A stretch of DNA of 64,000 bases from Wuchereria bancrofti (lineage: Eukaryota > Nematoda > Chromadorea > Rhabditida > Onchocercidae). Below, piece after piece: positions 11,328 to 23,915 of this stretch. The position numbers and the translations under genes were made by a program. Numbering within the stretch: the first letter of the stretch is position 1; each line of letters opens with the position of its first letter. A model generated the notes under the pieces. It was not told the origin of the DNA. It worked only from the letters and a program-made list of their open reading frames with translations, and did no database searches. The stretch is from the NCBI GenBank assembly GCA_005281725.1, contig SSBO01000012.1, positions 18,270,561 through 18,334,560 on the forward strand, in the 5' to 3' direction.

Positions 11328-14272
11328 GACGACATACCATGGACTCATGACTCGCAGTCCTTTACTTTCCAAAATCCAACGATAAAATGGTTCAAAAGTT
11401 GAGATGTGCAAATCTAATTGATTTTAAAAGTCAGCTCAGCAATTGTTTTAAGGTTGTGATGCTTAGACTGAAAATAGCATCATTAGTAGTTTGGAATCAT
11501 GGCATCCATGTATTTCGACCGGCTTAAATTTTCAGTGTACTCTGTAATATTCCATAAAGTTACGGATGAAAATTTAAATCTCATATTGGTTTCAACTACC
11601 ACACGTACCACACGTATCAGAAGCAAACTAAATAAAAGCAGTTGAGCAAAGGGAATAAGGCATGTTAGTCTCATTCTAAGCTATCTTTTACAGTTTGTCA
11701 TATTTCATACGCTTAAAAACTTCATAACACAATAATAACGAGTACAAAAAACATAGGTGCGGTTTTGTACTCGTTATGGTTTGTACTTTTAAAAAAGACA
11801 AAGCTAAGATCACAGCAAAGTCTTCAAAGCTAATAAGTGGTTTGAAAAGAACATGTGAACATCGGATTATCATCTTTAGAGATCTCCCAAACATACTGTT
11901 TCGAAGGATCACATCTGTCTCGTATGCTAAACCGCTCGATGTATGCGTGGAGTGCCTATAAAAATAGGTTGTAATTTGACGGATGAATTCTTGACATATA
12001 GGAAATGTAAACAAACCTTCTTAGCCTGCAAATGAAAACACCTCAAAATTTTATATTGCTCAAGTGATATTTTTGATGAAAACAGTGCCTTTCAATTAAA
12101 AGCAATTATAAAACATCTGTCATAAGAGCTTATACGTTTGTGTTTGAGTCCAGCAGGCTTATCTACTGTTAGTTTTTTTTCAGCATTTAAGGCAGAAAGT
12201 TTGATATTATCACCGTTAATCGTTTTTAACCTGACAAATTCTGTATTTCTGAGAACAGTCAATACAATTCAGGACTAGTATTTACCAATATCATGGGATC
12301 GCGCAACATTTTGTCGTATAATCACGATTAAAATTACTAAGTATTTTCTCCAACAAAATAAGATGTTCTGTAATGCATGATTAACGGGATCTTTTAAAAT
12401 AGGAAACTATGAACAGTTACAGTCGAAATTATGCCGTATAAAATAGATGTGAGTAGAAAGATCTCAAATCTCAGGAGTGAAGGAATGAAGTATCACATTT
12501 TTATCCTTTTCAGAGGGTGTGGTATGAAACTTTTCGATTAGTGAAGAGCGATCCAGTAGAACACTGTCGAATCCAACGAGAAACAAACGATTGATTGTTT
12601 ATTTAGACGCAAGATCCTGGAAATCTACACACGGGGAAAGAAAAAAATTAAACCATCTAGAAATAGGAACTATGGACTAATATGTGGCAGTATTTGGGAG
12701 ATTTCAGTTGAATAGTAGGAGTTCTGATTAAAAACTGACCAGCTGAAGGAATGAACCAAACACCAACAGAAGCTTCTCCTTAGGCTAGTTCGAATTGAAA
12801 GTTTTCGCTTGCAAAATATTTAACTTTCAGTATTCAGCACCTGCAGGCAATCGCATCGTCCTCTTTTCCGGACGTTTCATAGTTCTCGAAATTTCGATTA
12901 ATTTGAGATATTTTTTTGCTTTGTAGAAATCTGGTTTTATTGAAACGCTCGAACTTGCTATATCACAAGGTTATCCAAGTGGAAACGGAAATCAGTTTCT
13001 TAAGAAATGATGAAAAAAGAATGTGCTTAGCGCAGTATCTGTATCCATCCTAGACGTCCCAAATCGGACTTGTGAGTGATTGAGAATAAAGAATATAAGA
13101 TAAAGGCGTTAATAGATTTATGAGAAAGGATTTGAATATTCTTCGCCTGCTTTTTAAATCTAGTGATATTTTATTTTGTTACTATGCCTGATGAGAGTGA
13201 TAATCCTTATTTTTTTCTTCGGAAAGTGATTAGTGCTTAAACATTTAGTTTAGATAACGTATTTCTATTAATAACATTTCATATACTCGCAATATAATAA
13301 TGCATTTCATTTCTTGTTCATTTCCAAACATTTTAGTACTTATTACGATTCTTTCAGTACTCTCAGTTGTTAGGTAGTTTTTTATCTGAAATACTTCAAA
13401 TGTAACTTGATTAGAAAAACGAATGTTATGGTAAATCATTGACAACCATAATTTAATGGTGAAACTAATCAAAATTTATCTTTTGTGAATTGCAAATCGA
13501 ATCAATAGATCCAGAGAAGTCACGAATTGAATCGATAAGTCCATACACTTAGGGTTCATAGCTGACTTTACTATCAAGGTGGTTCCTTTTTTTAACGAAA
13601 AGTGGTGTATATAAGTAATGGGGTAGAATGTCTGTTGTCAGCGAACAAAAGACTTTTGGTGTTTTATATAAAATGTTTCAGCTGCTTTCATCGTTGGTTA
13701 GACTATTTTCAAATTTCAGATGGAATGTCTACGTTCAAAGTATTATTTTAAAATGCTGTAAGGATGCACAGATAGTTTGTTGAGCCAATGTTCTCTTTCT
13801 TTTTTAGAACGTTCGGTATCCTTCGATTATAGGATGTTTTATGTTTCATTTTATTAGAGATACCTTGGAAATTTAATGGAAAGAAGTCTGCTGTCTCTTG
13901 ATTTAGAATACTTCCATTCACGAATGCTGAGGTTCGTTGAGAAGATCCTCTAAAAACTGCAATAATCAATTCTGCAATAAATTTATATATTTAATTTGGC
14001 TTAAACATACTGGACAGCTTATCTTCCCTTCTATTTCAATGCTTTGTTTGCTAATTGTTTATCATATAGTATAACAGTTACAATATCGGGAATGTAGTGG
14101 GAGAATGAACATACTTGTACTGTTATGAAGAGAATTCCATTGATTTGATAAGAGTGAAATATTGTCCACATAATTTCAAACGACCTGTTGTTGATGGCCA
14201 TCAGCAGTCATTAGTTGTCACAGTCGATCTATCATCATCATACTGCTATGATTTTTGCAAAAAGTAGTAAAC
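11328..14272. other. Gene-free AT-rich stretch
   Basis: No exon series, transposon domain or RNA gene recognised. Open frames are short (under about 110 codons) and biased only by base composition. Confidence 0.4.
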
Positions 14273-14343
14273 TGCCTCATGCTGGGATCGAACTAGCAAT
14301 CTTCTGTTTATAAGACAAACGCTCTGCCACTGGCTAGTGAGAC
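14273..14343 (-). tRNA. tRNA-Ile(UAU)-like gene or pseudogene
   Basis: The minus strand folds as a tRNA. The acceptor strands GTCTCAC and ATGAGGC pair at six of seven positions (one G-T). The anticodon stem TTTGT/ACAGA pairs fully, with loop CTTATAA and anticodon TAT (14312-14310), which would read AUA. The T arm GCTAG-TTCGATC-CCAGC pairs at four of five and carries the B-box-like GTTCGATCC. The A-box region TAGCCAGTGGCAGAGCG is near consensus, but the D stem is one pair short. One T-stem and one acceptor mismatch leave open a pseudogene or tRNA-derived SINE head. Confidence 0.6.
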
Positions 14344-14562
14344 CCACACTACTGTATTGCAGACATATAGAGCAAATTCACCATCGAATCTAATGGTTCA
14401 GTCATCGTTGATATCATATTTGGAATAAAAACTTTTAAAACATATTTGAATCGCAAATCTATTTCTTGCATTTGTTAGATGACTTTTCTTCATATATTCT
14501 ACATACCATCCACTCATTCCACTGCTAACATTTTTGTTTGAATTTCATTCAATTCCAACTTC

Positions 14563-14951
14563 TGTCGCGAATTTCAATATCGTGAAGCTCTAAATAAATG
14601 TTAATACTGCTTAATATAGCAATCCATTATAATGTCCTTTGTAATACATCGCACTCGTTTAACTGACCTTTGATCTTATAACAATTCCTTATAACTTATA
14701 ACAATTCCTATGCTGTGAGCATCCATCATGTAATGTCTATTGCAACCAATTATGGTTGCCATCCATTATAATTAATGTCTAGACAGCCTATTGTAATTTC
14801 TTTGTGACACCTATTTAATTCATTGCGGTATCCATTGCAACCTATGTAACCTAATGTAACCAAGTAACTCATTATCATGTCTAGACAATTTATTCTTTAT
14901 ACCGAAATGTCTGATTATAAACCACTCCCACACCTTAACATATATAATGCA
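14563..14951 (+). repeat. 5' LTR, truncated at its 3' end
   Basis: Matches the 3' LTR from its TG start to ATATATAATGCA, then stops matching. The U5 portion found in the 3' LTR is lost here, together with any primer-binding site, which indicates an internal deletion starting inside the LTR. Confidence 0.8.
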
Positions 14952-14971
14952 AGATATAGTGTGACCTATAA

Positions 14972-17800
14972 TTGGAATTATCGCCAACGCAAAGAAATTG
15001 TACGCGATTCCTTTGGTTGAAGAATGTTAGAGAACAAGTAACAGATGACAATATAGTACACTATCGCTTTCAACGAGTACCATTTGGAGTAATATCTTCG
15101 CCCTTCTTGCTATCAACCACTCTCAATTACCATTTGGAGAAATATGGTAGTGAACTTGCCGACAAAATTAGAAAAAATCTTTATGTCTACAATATTATAA
15201 TATCAACAAAGGACATAAATGAAGCTCTTCTCAAATATAAAGAAATGAAAACAATATTTAATGAAGCATCAATGAATGTAAGAGAATTCCTCTCAAACGA
15301 CAACGAATTCAATGAAAGGATTCCAGAACAAGATCGAGCAGAGGTAATTCAAGCTAAAAGAATTCTTGGAATAAATTGGAAGCCTGAGAAAGACCTTATC
15401 CACATAAAATTAAATCCCTGGAACTTGGATCAAGAGCCAACGAAAAGAATAATTTTGCAATTTATGGCTTCACAACACGATCCTTTAGGATTAGTAATTC
15501 CAATTATGAAACCCACTAAATTATTCCTTCAAAATTTATGGAAAAAGAAAGTAAATTGGGATGAAATAATAAGCGGTGAAGATCAAGAAAAATGGGATGA
15601 TCTTATAAGCGCATCGTCAATAAAACATAAAGCAAATACCACGTATGGTAGTCAACTCATTACAACCAAAGAGAATTCATGTTTTTTCTGATGCTTCCGC
15701 AGTGGCATACGCAGCTTAAGTATACATTACCCAAGGCGAGAAATCCTCCTTGGTGTTTGCTAAGTCACGAATCGCGCCCATCAAAGATATGATTATACCA
15801 AACTAGAATTACTCGCAATACTTATTGGAGTACGCGCAGTTCAATTTTTTATTAAATAAATGGAACTTGAAAATACCGGTGTAACTTTGTGGTCAGACTC
15901 TAAATGTACATTACATTGGATACAGAATCGTTCACATTTATTACCTAAGTTTGTACAGAAATGATTAGAAGAAATTAGATCGGCCAAAATTTCTTACCGA
16001 TATATCTCGAGCGAAAACAACCCCGCCGATATAGCTACAAGAGGAATAGCACCACTTAAACACCACTTAAACTTCAAGACCTTGAACCATAGTGGAAAGG
16101 AACAAGATGGCTAACAAAGGAAGAACCAAAGGCCAATATGGGAATATAATGTTAAGGAAGACTGTGGAGAAAATGAAAACGAAAGTGAAGATCAAAGAAT
16201 TATAGCGAGCTTGACAATTGACAAAACTTTCAAAATAATCGAAGCTGAACGATTTATTAAATGGTCGAGAATGGTAAGAGCAACCGCATGGGCTTTAAAA
16301 TTTATAAACTCGATATCAAAAGGAAAGATCCCTTGGTTACAAACCTCGCCGAGAAAAGAATCAATGAAGACGATTACGAATTAGCTGTAAATATGCTAAT
16401 TAAATAAGCTCAGGCAAAAGGAATTATAGAAGAAGATATAACCAAGTGGAACCTATACAACGAAAATGGAATATGGAAATCTAGAAGTCGACTAGAAAAC
16501 TCGGAGCTAGGTGAACAAGTCATACATCCCATATGTCTTCCGAGACATAATCGGATAACTGAAATTCTTATCCAAAGGACTTACGAAGACTTATACCACG
16601 CTGGAATAGCCCATACAATTTCGGCAGTGAGGCAGTTATTTTGGATACCTAAAAGAAGAGCAGAAGTTAAACGAGTACTGAATAAATGCATAGACTGTAA
16701 ACGATGGGAAGCAAAGCTATTCAAATTACCAGCTACGCCAAATTATCCACAAACTAGAGTAAGACGGTCACGAACGTTCGCTCAAACCGACTACTTGGAT
16801 CCACTCTCTGTCAAAACAGAAACAGAAGTTTAAAAAAGGTGGATCGCCTTATTCACATGTTTCACAACGAGAGCAGTACATTTGGAAATGGCAGATAGTT
16901 TATCTGCTGAAAGCTTCTTAAACGTCTTTAGAAGATTTGTTGCAAGACGTGGTTATCCAGAAATAATTCTAAGCGACAACGCAAGACAATTCCAACTAGT
17001 CTTCCAAACTCTAATGGGAAGGGAAACACATTTAACCAAATTTCTGGTGAAGAATCACTTGAAATGGCGAAACATAATTCCAAAGGCTTCTTGAAGTGGA
17101 GGAATTTATGATCGGATGATTGGATTAACAAAGAAAACTTAAGGAGAGTTATCGGAAGAAGATTACTAAAGGAGAAGGAATTTATTGCCCTAATAATAGA
17201 GTTGAAGGCATCCTCAATATTCCCCCACTGACCTACGTAAATTTCGAGGATTCGACAATATTAAGACCAATTGATTTCATCATCCCGGACGTATGTCTAA
17301 CAATAATTGCAAATGATGATTATCAGGATGAATATACCCCTATCGACTAAATAATAGGCGAAATCTTCTCAAATATTGGTCCAATACGCAAAAAACCCTC
17401 AATATATTTTGGGAAACATGGAAGGAGGAATATTTAACTAGCTTGAGAGAACGTATACAAGTAGAACATAAATCTCCGAAAGGTGCAAAGATTAGAGCCC
17501 CTATTGAAGGAGAAATAGTAATAGTGAACGAAACGAACGCTCCTCGTGGCACGTGAGTCAGGATAAACGAATAAAAAGTGCATTAATAGAATTATCTCGA
17601 GGAACTCAAATGAATCGCCCTATTAATATGCTGTATCCTTTAGAAATTGAAACTATGGAAAGGCGAGAGGAGCAACAAATTACTTCGAAGAAAACTACAA
17701 ATGAACCGAAGCAAACCGAGAATGAGGAAGAACCGATTGCACGACGAACTAGAAGTGCAACAAAACAACAAAAACTCTCATCCAAATCACCTAACTTCCT
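14972..17800 (+). pseudogene. Pao/BEL pol remnant (RT, RNase H, integrase)
   Basis: 14972-15691 is open and reads [39 protein letters not shown], then [10 protein letters not shown] where the family has a YVDN-type catalytic block, so one catalytic aspartate is replaced by tyrosine. RNase H follows with [27 protein letters not shown] and LWSDSKCTLHWIQ (about 15680-15930), broken by stops. Integrase follows: a zinc-binding H-H-C-C region (HAGIAHTISAVRQLFWIPK, CIDCKRWEA, 16600-16710), then FTTRAVHLEMADSLSAESF and EIILSDNARQF with the core aspartates (16855-16990). The tail carries IELSRGTQMNRPINMLYPLE (about 17585-17650), typical of the Pao/BEL C-terminus. Several stop codons and frameshifts separate these pieces. 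Confidence 0.9.
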
Positions 17801-17810
17801 AGGTCGGGAG

Positions 17811-18402
17811 TGTCGCGAATTTCAATATCGTGAAGCTCTAAATAAATGTTAATAATGCTTAATATAACAATCCATTATAATATCCTTTGTACTCGTTTAA
17901 CTGACCTTTGATCTTATAACAATTCCTATGCTGTGTATCCATAATGTAATGTCTATTGCAACCAATTATGGTTACCACCCATTATAATTAATGTCTAGAC
18001 AACCCATTGTAATTTCTTTGTGATACCTATTTAATCCATTGCAGTATCCATTGTAACCTATTGTTCAAGTAACTCATTATCATNTATAGTTGCCACCCAA
18101 TGTAAGTTCTTTGTGATGCAATCCTTGCATTGTAACTATTGTCCATTGTAACCTATTGTTCGAGTAACTCATTATCATCTAAACTAAACGATTTCTTCTT
18201 TGTAAAAATGTCTGATTATAAACCATTCCCACATCTTAATATATATAATGCATCAGTTTTGTTGGATTTATCGAGATTGTACGGTTGCTTCTGTTAATAA
18301 AGGATTATTCTGCTCCTCTGTTACCCCACATACTTACATCTACATTGCAACGAATCTCCCTGCAATCAACAACCTCTCCCGAAATAATAAATTAACTTAA
18401 CA
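17811..18402 (+). repeat. 3' LTR of the Pao/BEL element (contains an assembly N)
   Basis: Starts TGTCGCGAATTTC right after the purine-rich AGGTCGGGAG. Ends near ...AATAAATTAACTTAACA by analogy with the solo LTR at 26231-26832, which shares its terminal sequences. A single N at 18084 separates two similar segments (AACTCATTATCAT occurs at about 18071 and 18168), so the LTR interior is probably misjoined. AATAAAGGATTATT (about 18297) fits a polyadenylation signal. Confidence 0.75.
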
Positions 18403-19144
18403 AATCTTCCAAGAGAAATTTTGCTTCCACAATAACTCGTACTTATTTTAGTGCTATTATATTGCTGAATTGAACTATTCTGGAAAGGCAATCTCAGTAA
18501 TATTAGGTACAAAAAAGCTTCTGCAAAGAGGAACTTATTTTTCTGGTGTCCAGACTCGTTCAATAGATGAACAGGGAATTTTCCCTTTGAATTTTTTCAA
18601 TAAAAAATCTTTTCAGTGAATGTATGAGAACTATTTCTAATATTTAATAATATTGTGTCCCGTACAATACTAATTTTTGCTCTTGTATTAGAAAGGGGAA
18701 AAACTATCACATAAAGCTATAAACGCAATTGTCTATCGAAGTTCGCAAATGCTCAAATTCTTTTGTTTGAGGTCGAACTACTGAACTCAAACTATGAACT
18801 CAAATACTTTGTATTTGCTCATTTTTATTAGAAATGATAACTCAAGAAGCTAATACTGCGCATTCGCTACTATGGTGGTTGTAAACAAAGGCAAATGAAG
18901 ACATTTAACTGCAATTTCTTCGTATTTAGTTTTTCCGAAAAGAAGGCCCAAAATAAGTAATGCTACCTCTGGCCACGAGCCACTAAAAACTTCTTGCAGG
19001 AAAAACCGAACTGCAATATGTAGAAATAAAATTGTATTAAATCCATAGAAAAAGATTTTCTTGTTTGAACATTCCTTATACAAATGTTCCAATACCACGT
19101 AAGAAATCGCTTACCTTTCATGTAACTGAGCTTATTTAATTGTT
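18403..19144. other. Gene-free stretch
   Basis: No gene recognised. A ~70-bp segment at about 19015-19085 reappears in diverged form at about 19909-19985 (shared ATGTAGAAATAAA and TTAAAT-CATA), a dispersed-repeat trace extending just past this interval. Confidence 0.35.
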
Positions 19145-19400
19145 TATTAACCTAGAATACATGTTGGAATTTGTTATTAATTAGATTGTCTACTACTATC
19201 AGCTCCTTATTTAACTGATCCCTTTTGTTGTTTATCAGTTACTAACAGTAAATTATATTCGAATTTGACAAGGTTAACAATTATATTCGAATTTGACAAG
19301 TTCTTTGTTTAGCTGACCTCCTTTGCGGGTATCTCATGCGTCTTGTTATGAGCTAATGCTTACTGTATAAAGAGTTATGCTCTTCCTTTATTGAGGTCAG
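19145..19400. mobile_element. Diverged LTR fragment of the solo-LTR family
   Basis: Shares an ordered series of blocks with the solo LTR at 26231: ACTATCAGCTCCT, GTT-TTAAC or GTTTAG-TGACC, AAATTAT--TCGAAT, AGGTTAACAA and CCTTTGCGG. It also contains a 29-bp tandem duplication of ATTATATTCGAATTTGACAA. Both ends are worn, so it is an old solo LTR or LTR piece. Confidence 0.55.
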
Positions 19401-20439
19401 GTTTTCAGGATAGCAATCTGGTGGCATTCATTGCCTTCCTGCAGCTATTTTTTCAAGCTTTCTAATATTGCTCAATAGCTACGATCAACGATAATCTTTA
19501 TCTCAATAAAATAAAGATTAGTCGGACGTTGCCTTTTCTGTAAAGCAACAACTATTCGGCTATACACTACTTGAATCAAATCCATTTTAGGACAAAACTT
19601 ATCCGAGATGAAACATGTCTGAAAGTTTAATAAAAGAGATCGAAATATAGAATTACCGCACGGAAGACTTCTCAAAAGATCACTGAATGTGCCGTACCCT
19701 CTGGAAGTCCACGAACGGAATTTAACAATTCAGTCAGCGGAGTTCTCAATTAGGAAAGTAATGAACAAAAGAAAAAAAAAAACTTGTCGCTTTATGAGCT
19801 AGAAATGGTATAAAACGACGTATTCAAGCAAGGATACCCAATTATTCCCCCTGAAGGTCTTCATTTCACCGTAAATCTCTTTCGGTCAGGAATGGCGAAA
19901 AAACTAAAAATATGTAGAAATAAATTTGTGTTAAATTCATAAAACAAAAGATTGTCTGAATAATCCTCGGATAAATGTATCATTTAGAAAATCCGTTATC
20001 TGGTACTTATCTGCAGTCTCTGAAACTTTACAGTTTGTTAACATGCCTTGCATATGTGTTGAAAATTGCTCCCAATTTCATTATCATGATCTTCAGCGTG
20101 ATAGCCAAACTCAGACTTCACTATTAATAGGTTGCCATCGTTGTAAGTCGATTCTTTATCGTTGATAAAGATTGTGGGATTTGTCTCTTTGTTGTTAATT
20201 TTATGAGTCCACACAATTGTCCTTATTGACCTTGACCACTTACTAAAACAATTCGCGTTTATAAGTTTAAAAGTTTTTATAATTCTCTTGTAATCTTTGC
20301 GATAAGAATCTCACTTTCTTCATTTCCATAGTCTCCAACGAAGTTATATTCCCATTGTGGCCAGTTGTTCTTTCCCAGCCATGATCTTCTTTGGGATTCT
20401 AACTAACAATTGATTTAAATCGGTGTACTTCTACTCGAT

Positions 20440-23400
20440 TGTTTGGTTTCCTTATGTTCATTGAGAATTCTTTGTAGATTTCACTTCATTATTTATGAGC
20501 TTCTTGAGTTCCTTTAGTTGATAATATAATATTGTCAACCTAGAGATTTTTTTTGGATCTTCAAGGTAATTTCGTTTCCATAAGCTTCTAGGTGACGGTT
20601 GAATGTGGCTAATAGTAAAAAAGGAGATGATATCACCCCGAATGGAACTTTTCGGAAATGATAACATACTATGTTATTTTTGGTGACTTGTCCTTGAATA
20701 TTCTTCAACTAAAGAAACTGAGTGCAGTTTCGCTCTGATAGGAATAATTTCAGTTCAAAAATATTTTTTAATATCGGCTGTTGTCGTCGATTTTCTATGA
20801 CTGTGACAAAATTTGACTGTTCTTTCTGTTTCTTAGATTGTAGACACCTCAAACTTGGGTAATTAAACCTTTATTTAACATAAAAACAAATCAACATCAT
20901 AATAGCGCATTATACATATCGCACGGATGCAACACAGTTATAAAACGCTAAACATTACAAGAGAGCTGAAACCCCAACCACACTATAAATACACAATTGT
21001 AAAAAAATGATTAATTGCAATTAAGAGATGGTATTGGAGTTAATTGAGACTATAGATCATAAATGTGAATTTGGGAATGAAGAAAATTTGTTTAAGGATA
21101 GATATTTCTTTGTTACAATATCTATTATATGCATTTAATTCTCACATATATCATACAGTATAATGTGTGTAAAGCGAGGTTAGTTTATGGACAAAGAGAT
21201 GATTCATTTACAGCTTCTCCTCGCTTTCCAGCGACAGCTGTTATCATATCTTTCCATTATTCTTAATCGAAGCAATACACCTGCTAAATCGCGGAATGTA
21301 ATCAAATACGGTATAGAATACTGTTTAAACTTTCCATACCTTTGAAGTAGGAAAAAGCATCGTAAACGACTCTTAATTATGTTGTCGATTTGTTTGTGTT
21401 AATACCTCATATTGGAGCAAATAGTACATAACGCTAACCTGATTCATGCCCAACTTTACTTCTTCAGTGATATTGGATTACATTTGTTCTTGAACTATTT
21501 CACTGTATCAATTAAATAGTAGTTTATCAGTTTTAAGTCGTCTAATTCATGTTTTCAATCCTTTATACTTATTATTTAGGTTTACATTTCAATCTTTCAA
21601 GGTCAAGATATTTGATATCATACATTTTGTTCAGTAAGAGCTCCTTTGAAATACTTTAGCGCTTGCTCGTCATCATCACTATTAGATTATTCCTGAATGC
21701 TTATAGGTTCTAGTTTCCAGAATTGACCTATTTCTAGAATCATGATAACTATTTACATTCATTGATTTAGTATTAACAAATGCAATATTAAATTTGATTT
21801 TTTCATAATTAGAAGATTTATTGATTTATCCAGTTATTATAGGACTGATCCTTGTGAGGATTACGTAGAACGTTGATATAATATTGTGGATTTAATTTGG
21901 CATGAAAAGTAATAGCCCCAGTAAATATATTGGGTCTTTTCCAATATCCTACTTTTTCATCTATCTGTTCTTGAAGTCATACGTAAAAATCGTGGTAGTT
22001 CGACTTAATTGTAGTTTTTCTGTTAGGTAATCTAATACGTAAGCATTGATAGTTGGAATTTCGGATCCAAAGTTCTTACTCCGTTTCACTTTTGTAGTCC
22101 AACATGATTTCGGAGCTTTATTACTAAATGAAAAGGGTTTCAAATTTTCGCTTTTGATTCCTTTTAACTTCAGTCGATTCAATCGATTTTAACTAATTTC
22201 TTGGATACAAAGGATGACTGTGAACCACATCAAATATCGCTAAAGCATTTCTGATTGGCGTGGATCGACTACGTTTATTTCTTTACATGAAAATAAATTT
22301 TGCTTACTTTTTCTGGTTTTCATCTTCGGTGATTGAATTTGTGATTGTAGTCAAATCCAGATGTTCTTTATTGGAGCCTACTAATTGCATAAAGTCTTTA
22401 TATTTGAGAGGACACAGTGCCGTGTTATAAGAATTTTTACAATGGAAACAAGAAAGTTTGCAATCACTTGTTTGCAATCACTGTTCCCTGCTTTGCAATC
22501 ACTTGTTGTATGTCCTGTTCGAAGACATTTGAAACTTACGGTGATATTCCTCAAGCGTTCCATACGGAATTTAAACGTGGGACAAATGTGACAACTTCCT
22601 TTTTCAGTGCTCCTTGTTGCAAATACGCGTAATCTTCTAGTTTCCTACTTCACTTCTACTTCACAGGAATTTCCTTTATTTCTAGGACTTACTTTGATTT
22701 AATTGATTTGATTGAATTGTTTAATTTGATTTAATTGCAGCTAAGGTTGATGTTTCGCCCCTAATATTAATATTTAGTTGGTTTCTTCTTTCTGGTAATT
22801 GCTTGACTTCTTGTAAGTTCTTCGTTCCTTAGTACTACTTCTTTCAAGAATCGTCGGATCCTATGAACCAATCATTTTATTGATTCAAGTTTAATTGTAC
22901 ATTTTGTTCAATATGTAAGCCGACAGTTTATTTTCAATTGCAATTTCAATACTTAAATCCTCTAACTTCTCACCGATAGCTTCCAGTTGCCAAAATATTC
23001 TTCAAATTGCTTCAATCATTGCTTTCCAGCCACGATTTCTTATGATGGAATAGAATTTATTGCAAAGTGACTTCTCTTTATAACGAAAGGTTTATCATGC
23101 CTCTCTTCTAGTAAATCTTTCATAACTTCTAGTAGTTTTCTAGTGCAATATAATAATTTCTTGCAGCTAGCAATGCATCCCTTTAAGATAAGACATCAGA
23201 TAGCTTATTTCTGAATGTCGGGGATGTTTTGATCATGAATTGCTGTATGAATTGCAACAGCTATACTTCAAAATTGTCTCCACATTTTTGCCACTAAATG
23301 TTAACTAGTGACAATTGTGAAAGATTTATTGTTGCGTTATTGGTGGTGATCACTCTTCCAATATGAGGTTGTACTCTCCGGTATCCTCCTTACTTAATGG

Positions 23401-23775
23401 TTGAAGTACTACTTCATAATCCTCATTATATATTTTCAAAATAATGATAGCTTCTCTTGCATTAACTATTAAATACCTTGTGGATCGTCATCCATTTTTA
23501 TGTATTTCCTTTCTTCAGCTTCGTTGTCTGCACTAGATCTGACCATTTTTGAACAATTGTTTCGAGTGTGTCCGTACGGCGTATGATCAAAGCGTGGTCA
23601 GCAGTTCTTTGATGATCCGCAATTTGATTTCGTATTGCCTTTAAGTTCTCGTGGAGATATTCGATTTGGTGAAGTTAGATTGATTCGTTTACTTCACTGA
23701 GCAGTTTCGGGTCTTTGATTTTGGTGCTTCTGCTTCTTTTATTAAAGTTTTAGACATATCTCACCTCGGACACCA
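20440..23775 (-). mobile_element. Decayed Pao/BEL element (gag to RT remnants)
   Basis: Minus-strand order fits a Pao/BEL element. A primer-binding-site-like TGGTGTCCGAGG (23775-23764) is followed by ATG SKTLIKEAEAPKSK (ATG at 23757). A CCHC-like knuckle (FKCLRTGHTTSDCK, within 22381-22563) follows, then a protease-region piece (EIPTINAYVLDYLTEKLQLS, about 21990-22090), and RT at about 20530-20670 ([32 protein letters not shown]). Frameshifts and stops occur throughout, and RNase H and integrase were not found. The LTR upstream of the primer site must lie between 23776 and the tetraspanin stop codon or overlap that gene's 3' end; its left edge could not be placed. Confidence 0.75.
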
Positions 23776-23915
23776 AATAATTTTTGTCTTGAAATAAGGT
23801 CTGGATTCGAATAACTTGAGAAAGTAGATCTAGAAGAATGAAGAAAGCGAACATGTCCGGAGCTACATTCGTTTATTGTTATTTTCAAAAGTATCAAAAT
23901 GCATGAAAAGTTAAA

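Larger units (their letters stand above)
14563..18402 (+). mobile_element. Defective Pao/BEL LTR retrotransposon
   Basis: Two LTRs starting TGTCGCGAATTTCAATATCG (14563 and 17811) flank a pol region with Pao/BEL-type reverse transcriptase, RNase H and integrase. Gag, protease and the start of the RT are missing: the 5' LTR runs only to about 14951 and then abuts the middle of RT. The frame contains stops and shifts, so it cannot encode its own mobility. I found no target-site duplication. The right boundary is approximate because the 5' LTR is truncated and cannot be used to define it. Confidence 0.88.

Noticed and set aside
19472..19675. Minus-strand frame with faint resemblance to the N-terminal part of a Pao/BEL RT (LLLNFQT)
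   Set aside because: The similarity is too weak and its position is on the wrong side of the RT piece at 20.5 kb for one element.
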